From Terriglobus roseus DSM 18391 (lineage in GTDB: Bacteria; Acidobacteriota; Terriglobia; Terriglobales; Acidobacteriaceae), in assembly GCF_000265425.1 (NCBI RefSeq), contig NC_018014.1:1302001-1366000 (forward strand): DNA of 64,000 nt, in the 5' to 3' direction. Positions 8,147 through 17,200 of the stretch are shown here, in pieces. The number at the start of each line of letters is the position of its first letter. Positions within the stretch are counted from its first letter, which is position 1. The notes under the pieces were generated by a model. It was not told where the DNA came from. It searched no databases and worked only from the letters and a program-made list of their open reading frames with translations. Made by a program: the position numbers and the translations under genes.

Positions 8147-11100
8147 TTAGAAGGTAAAGCGCAGTGCAACCTGCGAGGTGCGCATGGCTTTCGCTGTTCC
8201 ATTCAATGCTCCCAGGCTGGCGCTGTTCACCGCGATCTGGCCGGGCAGCGAGAGCTGCGGATGGTTCAGTGCGTTGAAACTCTCCAGTCGAAGCTGCATG
8301 CGCGCGCTCTCGGTGATGCCGAAGGACTTCTCCAGACCAAGATCGACCTGGTTCAGATTTGGTTGGCGCACACTGCCGCGTCCACCGCGTCCATACGCAC
8401 CATTGCCCGGCTGCACAAAGCACGCGGTATTGAACCACTGTGCACGACTTTGCTGGAAGCCTTGCGTTGGATCACAGACCTTCTGTGCCAGGAACGTTCC
8501 GATGCTGCTGGTATCCGCTGTGTTGGTTGCGGTGATGGTGACGGGCAGTCCGGTGGCGTAGCGATAGATACTGTTCAACTGCCATCCACCGGCAATCCAG
8601 TCGACGGGCCGCGGTACGGACCCAAGAAAGTGCTGTCCCCGGCCCACCGGCAGGTGCAGCAGCGCTCCGACGTTCAGGTGGTGCGGGCGATCCCATGCTG
8701 CGGGCGCGTAGTACTGACCTGCATCGTAGGCGTTCTGAATCGTGTTGCGGTCTCCGTCGGAGATGTTCAGGCTGCGGCCATAGGTATAGCTACTGATGAT
8801 GCGTGATCCGCCAGGCAGTCGGGCGATGAACTTCGTCTGCAGCGCATTGCTGTTGGAGTAGCCGATGTTGTACTGCGCGAATACATCGCCGGCGTAGGTG
8901 TAAGGACGTACGTTGAAGACCGCGCTGGTGCCGGATTTTGCATTGGGCTGGTTCGCGTTCACGCGCACAGAGGAGTGCCGGCCGACCTGACCAGCGTAGG
9001 TCACACTCAGCATGTAGCGCCTGAGGAAGGTATGTTCCACACCCAGGTTGAACTGCTGCACGCTGACGTCCTTCATGGTCTTACCGAGCGTCTGCGGCGT
9101 GATGCCGGTGGCCGAAGGATTCGCTACAAAGACATCTGTGACGACCTTCGCTGTTGCGGGTGTGAAGCTGAGGCTCTGTGTAATGAAGTTAGGCGCATGC
9201 GCCAGCAGGAACTGCAGATAGTTATAAGGTGTACCTGCGTAGTAGATGCCAAAGCCGCCATGGATCACGGTGTTGGTCTGCGGCGAATACGCAAAGCCGA
9301 TGCGTGGTGAGAAGTCGCGATAGTTCGTATTCCAGGTGCCGTCCGCGATCTGGTTTGTGGGCAGATCGTAGATGCTGGCCCTTCCCTTCCTGTCATTCGG
9401 CGGATTATCGAAGTCATACCGCAAACCGACGTTCAACGTGAGACGGGGCGTGACCTTCCAGTCGTCCTGCGCATATCCCGCCACCTGCCACTCGCGGAAG
9501 GCGCCCACTGACACACCGGTCGCACCTGCCGCTGACGATGGATAGCCCAACAGCACATCGGCCCATCCGCTGCCACTTGCTCTTCTCGTACCGCCGACGT
9601 ACTGGCCTGTCAGGGTTGCATTGAAGGTGTAGTAGCCATTGTTCTGAATCGTCCAGTTGCCATCCACCTGCGTGCGGAGAAATTCGCCACCTAGGAAGAT
9701 GTGATGGCGGCCGATCTGATAGTTCAACTCATCCGCGTACTGGAAGCGATTCTGTGTTGCGCCCTGCGGCGCATAGCGATTGCCCGCCGTAAAGAAGGAC
9801 GTGATCGACACGGTTGGCGGCGTCCATTGTGACGGCAGAGGAGCCAGGTTCTTCAAACCAAACTCCTGAAAGTAGGGCCGCGAGCCTGCACCCAACACCG
9901 ACGACAACAGGACAGATCGGTTATATCCAGCGCGGAACGTATTCACTGCACGGGGTGAGAAGACGTGTGTGTGCTCCAGAAAGCCGTTCACAGCCGACTG
10001 ATCATTAAGCGCCCCATACAAGCTCGACATGAAGGACGGCGTGACCGTGGGTGTTTTGCTGTAACCGCCGGCCACATAAAGCTGATCACGCGAAGTCATG
10101 TTCCAGTCAATCCGGCCAACAAATTGGTCGGAGTCGATGGTGGAACGAATTGGCGCCTGGTAGTTGATATTGAGGACGCCATCCAGCGGAAGATTGCTGA
10201 GCGGGATGTACTTCATCAGCGTCGTGGCGAAGGGGGTTATGCGTGCCGTGGGAATCGCATTCTTTCCGGTCGTGGTCGTGAAGCTCTTATTCGTACCGCC
10301 CACATAAGTCAGCGGGTCATAAATTGCCACTTTGCCTTCGCTGAAGTCGCCCGCGCGCTCCAGGTTAGTCGGGACCCTGGTCGTGGTGTAGGCCGTGGTG
10401 CGCTGGCGCAGGCCCTGATAGCTGCCAAAGAAAAACAGGCGATTGTGCAAGACAGGGCCACCTACGCTGCCACCGAACAGGTTGTAGCGCACCGGCGTCT
10501 TAACCTGGCTGGCGCCGGTCAGGCTATAGTTCTGCGCATTCAGCGCGTCGTTCTGCAGGAAGTCGAAAAGCGAACCGTGGACGCGGTTCGTGCCACCCTT
10601 GGTCAGGATGTTGACGGTGCTGGGATTGGCATAGCGCGCATCCGCTCCGTTTACGATGACGGTCATCTGTCGGATCGCCTCAACCGATGGGAGCAGATTT
10701 GCCGACTGGGTGAAGAGGGTGACGTTCTGCACGCCATCCTGCAGATAGCCTGTCTGGGAATCCATGCCACCGCCCAGGTGGAGTTGGTTGGCCGTGGTGC
10801 CGAAAGACTGTCCGCTGGACGTGTTGACCGTGGCGTCGGACGGTGATTCAGACCCCGGTGCCAGCAGTGCCACGGACAACGGATTCCGTCCGTTGGTGGG
10901 AAGTTCCGACAGTTCGACTTCGTCGACCGTCAGCTTCAGTTCATGGCTCTCGGACTGCGGCTCCAGTGCTCCGCCCGCAACGACGGCGATCTCCACCACA
11001 TCCTTCCCCACGGCGAGCGAGAAGTCCTGCGTGATCACCGCTCCCGCCTGCACCGTGACGCTGCCGGTTGACTTACCAAATCCCGGTGCCTCGACCTCAA

Positions 11101-11383
11101 GGGTGTAGACGCCGGGTGCCAGGGACGACAGGTCATAGAGACCGTCATGATTCGTCCGCGAACGCCGGACCGCATGCGTCTCTGTGTTCGTCGCAATAAC
11201 CGTAGCGGCGGGCAGCATGGCATGGGAAGGATCGACCACGTGGCCGGTCACACCGCCCTGGTTTACCTGCGCGCTCAATGAAGTACTGAGAACCACGGCA
11301 GCAGACAGAGCGAGGAGACCGCGGTAAAGGCGCGGGTTTAACGTGCAAGCAGAGGAAGAAGAGCTCTTGCGAAATACGATCAT
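8147..11383 (-). CDS. Oar-like TonB-dependent receptor
   Basis: 1078 residues. A basic N-terminus with a serine run precedes a signal peptide ending LSAQ. Next come the carboxypeptidase-regulatory-like domain (GGVTGHVVDPSHAMLPAA, DGLYDLSSLAPGVYTLEVEAPGF), a plug with LPTNGRNPLSVALLAPG, and a beta-barrel ending VALRFTF with the expected terminal Phe. Length is usual for the family. Upstream and divergent is a membrane-anchored propeller regulator, a pairing that suggests regulation of this receptor. Downstream on the same strand is the PLC/GDPD-like enzyme, a plausible functional partner. Ligand unknown. Confidence 0.9.
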   Translation of the reverse strand: MIVFRKSSSSSACTLNPRLYRGLLALSAAVVLSTSLSAQVNQGGVTGHVVDPSHAMLPAATVIATNTETHAVRRSRTNHDGLYDLSSLAPGVYTLEVEAPGFGKSTGSVTVQAGAVITQDFSLAVGKDVVEIAVVAGGALEPQSESHELKLTVDEVELSELPTNGRNPLSVALLAPGSESPSDATVNTSSGQSFGTTANQLHLGGGMDSQTGYLQDGVQNVTLFTQSANLLPSVEAIRQMTVIVNGADARYANPSTVNILTKGGTNRVHGSLFDFLQNDALNAQNYSLTGASQVKTPVRYNLFGGSVGGPVLHNRLFFFGSYQGLRQRTTAYTTTRVPTNLERAGDFSEGKVAIYDPLTYVGGTNKSFTTTTGKNAIPTARITPFATTLMKYIPLSNLPLDGVLNINYQAPIRSTIDSDQFVGRIDWNMTSRDQLYVAGGYSKTPTVTPSFMSSLYGALNDQSAVNGFLEHTHVFSPRAVNTFRAGYNRSVLLSSVLGAGSRPYFQEFGLKNLAPLPSQWTPPTVSITSFFTAGNRYAPQGATQNRFQYADELNYQIGRHHIFLGGEFLRTQVDGNWTIQNNGYYTFNATLTGQYVGGTRRASGSGWADVLLGYPSSAAGATGVSVGAFREWQVAGYAQDDWKVTPRLTLNVGLRYDFDNPPNDRKGRASIYDLPTNQIADGTWNTNYRDFSPRIGFAYSPQTNTVIHGGFGIYYAGTPYNYLQFLLAHAPNFITQSLSFTPATAKVVTDVFVANPSATGITPQTLGKTMKDVSVQQFNLGVEHTFLRRYMLSVTYAGQVGRHSSVRVNANQPNAKSGTSAVFNVRPYTYAGDVFAQYNIGYSNSNALQTKFIARLPGGSRIISSYTYGRSLNISDGDRNTIQNAYDAGQYYAPAAWDRPHHLNVGALLHLPVGRGQHFLGSVPRPVDWIAGGWQLNSIYRYATGLPVTITATNTADTSSIGTFLAQKVCDPTQGFQQSRAQWFNTACFVQPGNGAYGRGGRGSVRQPNLNQVDLGLEKSFGITESARMQLRLESFNALNHPQLSLPGQIAVNSASLGALNGTAKAMRTSQVALRFTF

Positions 11384-11693
11384 GGAATGTCCTTTCGGGC
11401 TGGGCGAGAGCAGCGGCCGGTGTTTCCACCATCGAGGGCCGTGCGTACCGCATCAAGTGAAGGACAGGTGAGGAACAGCACTGCGAGGATGGGAGGAGTT
11501 CTTCTCACGTGGAGTTAAGTCATTCATTCACAAGCGCATTTCCGGAACTTTGCAGTCGTTGCGCGTCGAATGAACATCCGATGAAAACCGTGAGATGGGC
11601 CTTCGGCACCCACGGAACTGTAACGCAGCGCCCCTAAGATAAAAGTTGTTGGCGCCAAGTGAGCCTCCGACTCAAACCCCCTCGAAAAGCAAT
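11384..11693. promoter_or_regulatory. Divergent promoter region between receptor and regulator
   Basis: About 310 bases with no gene separate the minus-strand receptor from the plus-strand regulator, so both promoters must lie here. I see no strong palindrome or textbook -35/-10 pair. The stretch just before 11646 is A-rich. Confidence 0.4.
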
Positions 11694-13853
11694 ATGGTGA
11701 CCACCACGGATCTTGCCCCGGAAGTACCGACCACCCGAGGTCACGTCACGGATCCCGTGCTGCTGGAGAATTGTCTTCAGCGAATCCAGTCCAGCGCCGA
11801 GTTTGTGCGTTCCGACCGCATGGTGCGATTCCTCCGGGTGGTTGTGCAGCATGCCTCAGAAAGCCGCGATGGCCGCCTGACCGAGCGCTCCATCGGATGC
11901 GAGGTCTTCGACCGTCCACTCGACTGGGATCCGTCGATCGATACCATCGTCCGCTCAGAAGCACGGCGGCTGCGCACCAAACTGGAACAGTATTACGAGC
12001 GCCAGGGTGGTCTCGACCCCATTCGGATCAGCATGCCGAAGGGCGGCTATACCGCTGAGTTTCAGCTCATGTCGCCGCCCGTCTCTGCGCCGGAAGATCG
12101 GACCGCTGTGTCATCGAAGCCCCAGCGATCTCTCGTCTTCATGACCGCTGCTCTGGCGTCGGTCGTGACTGCCTTGCTCATCTGGTTCTTCCATCGTCAG
12201 CAAAGCAACGACTCGGAGGCCAGGTTTGAGGTACAGTCGATCAGTTCGGAGATGGGACAGGAGTACAGTCCCGCTCTGTCGCCAGACGGCAACACAATTG
12301 CTTACGTATGGGACGACCGGCAATCCGGCCCCGACATCTTCCTTCGAGCGTGGAAGGAGAGCGCGCCGCGCCGGCTGAACGTGACGCCAGCCATACGGCT
12401 TTACCCCTCGTGGTCTCACGACGGCGCATCGCTGGCCTACCTTGTCGTTGAGGGGGAAGAGGTCTTTGTCACGATAAGGCTGCTCAACGGTGGTCCCGAG
12501 CGGCGCATCGCGCAGATGAAGCGACAGGTAGGCAGTTGGTCGGATGATCCCAGCCCACTCCTGGGTCCTGCCGGACCAGTCTGGACGCCTGATGGCTCCC
12601 TCATCTTCGCGGACTATGATCCGGCAACAGCCACCAGTTCGCTCGTAAGAACGACCGTAGACGGCCAGCGCTCGGTAACTCTAAGCAGTCATGGCGTGGA
12701 GCATTATCTTTATCCACGTGTCTCGCCCGATGGCAGGGCTTTGGCCTATGTGCGTTATACCAGCCACGGTGTGGGTGAGTTGTTCATTCTGCCGACAGGT
12801 CGCGATCCGCGGCAACTCACCTCCGATGCCAGAACAATCCAGGGGCTGAATTGGTCACCGGATGGGAAGAGCCTGCTCTTCAGTTCCAACCGCAGAAACG
12901 CCTTCCAGCTATGGACCATACCATCCTCCGGCGGTACCCCATCCCCGGTACAGACGAACAGTACATTCGCGACAGATCCAGTCTTTGATCGCAAGGGCGA
13001 CATCTTGTTTGTTGACTCACGCGAAAACTGGAACATCTGGCGCCGGTCGATCACGGGCTCGCCCGGCACGGAACAACGATTGATCGCTTCCTCGGGCCGT
13101 AACTATGATCCCCGCTATTCACCCAACGGGCAGCGAATTGCCTTTGCCAGCGATCGGTCCGGCACCATGCAACTTTGGACAGCCATGGCTGATGGTAGTG
13201 CACCCCAGCAGTTGACCCATCTGGCAGGCTCATGGCTTGGCGGCATCGCATGGTCCCCCGACGGCTCGCAAATCGCGTTCGATGCGCGGCCAAACCAACG
13301 GTCTGCGATCTACATCATCTCGGCCACCGGGGGCGAGCCTAAGATCCTCGAAACCAACAGCTACGAAGAGCGCATGCCTGCCTGGTCCGTCGACGGCAAG
13401 ACGCTGTACTTCAACTCCAACCGCGACAGCTCACTTGCCATCTGGAGGCGTGAGCTGTCCACGGAAACCCTGCAGCGCGTCACGGCTTCCGGTATGTTCG
13501 CCGTCACTGCCGCCGAAGACGGGATTTTCTTTAGCAGCCGCACCGGCATCCTCTGGAAGAGCGACGCGGACGGAAGTCACGCGCAGGCCTTGATGCCTGA
13601 GTTGCAAGCTGAGCCAGTGATGAGCTGGTTCGCTGATCGTGGGACGCTCTATCTGACCAATAAAGATAAGACGGGACGTCCCATCTTGCGAACCTGGTCA
13701 GCATCGCAAGGCTCTATCGACCGCGGTGCTCTCGAAGGCCATTTGGTACCCAACGCGCCTGACATCGCAGTCTCTCCGGACGGGCGCTGGCTTCTGTTCG
13801 CGGAGCGAGACCTCGCAGAAAGCGATCTGAAGTTGCGCAAACTCCAGCGCTAG
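11694..13853 (+). CDS. Membrane-anchored regulator with TolB/PD40-type propeller
   Basis: The ATG at 11694 is preferred to the TTG at 11646, which is also in frame; neither has a strong ribosome site. Residues 15-115 form a winged-helix-like N-terminal domain of a type frequent in Acidobacteriota (VRFLRVVVQHA, RSIGCEVFDR, DTIVRSEARRLRTKLEQYY, IRISMPKGGYTAEF). One membrane helix follows (about residues 137-157), then a large extracytoplasmic propeller of repeated SPDG/WSPDG motifs (YSPALSPDGNTIAYVW, LNWSPDGKSLLFSSN, IAWSPDGSQIAFDA). The layout is that of a CadC-like one-component transducer: cytoplasmic DNA-binding head and periplasmic sensor. It is divergent from the 8.1-11.4 kb receptor, its likely target (inference). 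The DNA-binding role is by analogy; a pseudogene at 20.8 kb has a related head. Confidence 0.75.
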   Translation: MVTTTDLAPEVPTTRGHVTDPVLLENCLQRIQSSAEFVRSDRMVRFLRVVVQHASESRDGRLTERSIGCEVFDRPLDWDPSIDTIVRSEARRLRTKLEQYYERQGGLDPIRISMPKGGYTAEFQLMSPPVSAPEDRTAVSSKPQRSLVFMTAALASVVTALLIWFFHRQQSNDSEARFEVQSISSEMGQEYSPALSPDGNTIAYVWDDRQSGPDIFLRAWKESAPRRLNVTPAIRLYPSWSHDGASLAYLVVEGEEVFVTIRLLNGGPERRIAQMKRQVGSWSDDPSPLLGPAGPVWTPDGSLIFADYDPATATSSLVRTTVDGQRSVTLSSHGVEHYLYPRVSPDGRALAYVRYTSHGVGELFILPTGRDPRQLTSDARTIQGLNWSPDGKSLLFSSNRRNAFQLWTIPSSGGTPSPVQTNSTFATDPVFDRKGDILFVDSRENWNIWRRSITGSPGTEQRLIASSGRNYDPRYSPNGQRIAFASDRSGTMQLWTAMADGSAPQQLTHLAGSWLGGIAWSPDGSQIAFDARPNQRSAIYIISATGGEPKILETNSYEERMPAWSVDGKTLYFNSNRDSSLAIWRRELSTETLQRVTASGMFAVTAAEDGIFFSSRTGILWKSDADGSHAQALMPELQAEPVMSWFADRGTLYLTNKDKTGRPILRTWSASQGSIDRGALEGHLVPNAPDIAVSPDGRWLLFAERDLAESDLKLRKLQR

Positions 13854-14229
13854 TCCTCAGACCCATTGACACGAAATTCACTTGGTGCGGCGTAGCTTTG
13901 CACGCCTTGCTAAGTACCTCAAAAGAATCAACGTCTACTCAGGAGAGGTGAGTTACTCACCTGCCGTCGGCACCACTTCTCACCTGTCCCTCACTTGTTT
14001 GCTCCTCGGCGCCTCCGCATGGTGGAAGAAATCTCATGGCACTTCCAGCCAGCGCTGAACAGGACCAGAGACCTCAACGATGCGTTGCACGAGTTCTAGC
14101 CAGGCACACACTTTCGGCGTCGGCCTCTCAAGAAGACCCGAGCGAGAGCGAAGAGTACAGCCCGTGGGCAGCATATTCGCGGGCGCCCACTTTATTGCAG
14201 TAACAACGAATTGACCGAAAGAGAACGGC
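13854..14229. other. Intergenic region upstream of the giant secreted enzyme
   Basis: 376 bases without a gene. The only striking element is the palindrome at 13946-13962, listed separately. The next gene starts at 14230. Confidence 0.4.
13946..13962. promoter_or_regulatory. Palindrome AGGTGAG-TTA-CTCACCT, operator candidate
   Basis: Seven-base arms in perfect inverted orientation around TTA, about 270 bases before the start of the giant GDPD-GH30 protein. The length and symmetry fit binding of a dimeric regulator, but no cognate regulator is identified and the distance is large. Confidence 0.35.
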
Positions 14230-17200
14230 ATGACTCCCCAGCGTTATAGACGCTCAGAGATTTCGCAGCAGCCGACAGGCCAGCCAAACCCTTTACGCCC
14301 CGACCATCTTCTGTACACGCTCTTGTCGCACGGCAGGCGCACGATCCTGACAGTCGGTGTGATGCTAGGCCTGCTAGGGCTTTGCCATTCCTCTCAAGCC
14401 CAGGACACTTTTCTCTACAATCCCAATCATTTTGATACGGCAAAAATCATCCAGGCGATGAAGACTCCGCACAGCGATCTGCGAATCCTGTCCGCTCATC
14501 GTGGCCTGCATGCCAAGTTTGGGGACAATCCCAACATCGCTGGCATACCGGAGAATTCGCTCAGTTCGGTCGAAGCCGCAGCACAGGCCGGGCTGGAGCT
14601 TCTGGAAGTGGATGTAAAGCTCACCTCGGACAGAATTCCAATCTGCAGTCATGACCTTACCTGGGGGCGTGAGACCAATCCCGCGCAGCCCGGAGGTCAC
14701 GTCTTCGACCCGTTCAGCTCTCCATCGCCCTCGGCTCAAAGGCAGGCAAACGCGCGAATCGATTCGATGACCTTGGCCGTCACGCAGGCGCAATTTAACC
14801 TGCGAGATTCTGTTTCCTTCCTCCCGAACTATGGAAGTCACTTCAATGTCCCCGCCTCGCTGCAAAATGTCATCGACCGGGTCAATCTCGATCAGATTGC
14901 TGCCGTCATAGCCATCGATGTCAAGGACGTAGACACTTTCAAAGAGGCATGGAAGATCGTGCGGGTGGCCAAAGACTGGAAAGGAAATCCTTTCGCAGGG
15001 CACGTCGCATGGAAGGTCAGTGGATTCAATTACACGACGCCAGCCGCCTTCAAGGCGGACTTCCCAGACTATGCTGCGATTAATTTCTGGCCAAACTACA
15101 ATACTTCCCAGGTCGCTGCGAGTGTATTTGGGAGCGAACAGGCGATGATCGACTCGTTGAACCTGTTCTGGGCAGACCCTTCGATCAGTTTGATTGCGCC
15201 GGAAATAACGCAAAAGCAACCCGGTGGTATCTTCGACAGGATGCGGCAGATGGGCATCAATACTGGACACACGGTTGCCGAATTTGCCGCCTACAAAGAT
15301 TACGTCTATCCGAATGACCCAAACCAGGTCGCACAGTTCTTCTGGACAGGCGGCACGAATGGGGACGGAGCCCAGCTCGGTGGATCATGCTGCGTAAATC
15401 TCAGGCATTACTTCTTCAATCCAAGAACAAATGAAGATGGCACTCCGAACCCGAACTATGACTCAACTCGGCCGACGGATACCGCCGACGATCGTGGTGA
15501 CTTTGATTTTGTAGTCAATCAGATGAGGTTCAACGTCATCACCACGGACGACGTGATCCACTGGGATAATCTGCTCGCGGCTGGCGGCCTCCGGAATCTT
15601 AGCTATATGCGACTCGATGGCTATCAAGGGGATCCTCAGTGCAGGGCAAATGGTACTTACCCCGGCTGCGACCAGAACGGACAAACCACATATACCTTGT
15701 GCTCCCCTGAGGGAGGAACGTGCAGCTTCACAGGTGATCGAAACGTAGCATTCGGCGCGAATGGGACATATAACACCCGCACGATCACCAACACTACAGC
15801 CTGTAATGTCGGGGTCTTCAATGACCCCACTCCCGGCGTTCTCAAGAGCTGCTACATCAGTCCCCCCATCGACTATTACACCGCGTATGGTGGAACGATC
15901 TACTGCGCCGATGAAGGCCAATATTGCAACTTCAAAGGCAACGGATCCGCAGTCATGGCGGCGAATCATCGTTTCTCTCGAACCTTTTTCAAAGCCACGA
16001 ATGGCTTCCAATGCGATGTTTCGACGTTCAGCTATTGGGGTGATCCTGCTCCGAATATCAGGAAGGCGTGTTTTTACACGGTCGATCAGGGGTATGTCTT
16101 TCCACATTCCGGTCCACAGGGGTATCAGTTCTGCTCGGGTGAGGGCGACACAAACGGGTGCCAGTTCAAGGGCCTAGGGCGTGTTGCATACGGCGCCAGT
16201 GGCTCCTTTAAATATGGAGTCTTCGATGGAGGAGTTGCGTGCACGAACTCCGTCTTCGGTGATCCCAAACCGGGGGCCACAAAAGATTGTTACTACCAGT
16301 GGGTTGCGTCCGCAGGCGGAGCTTCGGGTGTCAGCGTCGGTGGCTCAGCCGCTCCCTATGACACAGGCGGCGGCACCGGAAGCGGTAATTCGGGACCTTC
16401 GAAGACCTTCACGGTCAGAGCAGGAGCGACCACGTTCACGGCCAGTCAGCCGAACGATTCTGTGGCTACCTATACCTGGACAGACGGAGGTCAGCCGTCC
16501 GAGGTGCTGACAAGTGCCACCGGCAGCGTGTTAGGCGCGGCCATGCAATCGGTTGCGGTGAGTAACTACGCCGGGTCTCCCACTGCCACGATTACCGTAA
16601 ATGCGGGTACCACCTTCCAGACCATCGATGGATTCGGCGGTGCCATGACGGATTCGGCAGCTGCAGTGATGGGCTCCTCTCCAAATCGCAATGCCATCAT
16701 GAACATCTTGTTCTCTCCAAGTGGTGGCGCCGGCTTGACGATCGTCCGATCGCCTATGGGATCAAGCGACTTGATGGCTTCCCCAAACGACATCCACACG
16801 TATGAGGACGCGCAGGGCAGTTTCTCTGTGAACGGCTATGCAAGCGACCGGAGGCAGATCGACCTGCTCACGCAGGCCAAGTCGATTGCGGGCAACAACT
16901 TCAAATTGCTTGGGACCCCTTGGAGTGCTCCGGGCTGGCTCAAGCGTGGAGGCGCATTATTGCCGGCACAGTGTGGTACGGACGACAATGAGATCAAAAT
17001 CGGCTCCGTTGCGCAATATGCCAGTTATTTTGCGAAATATGTAAGCGCTTACAGCGCCTTGGGATTGAGGCCGTGGATGGTCTCCATGCAGAACGAGCCG
17101 GAAAATTGCAAGACGGCGATGCCAACCACGCTCCTATCGCCTGTTGACGAGGTCGCTCTTGCACAAGCACTCAAGGTAACTCTGCCGAGTGATGTGAAGG

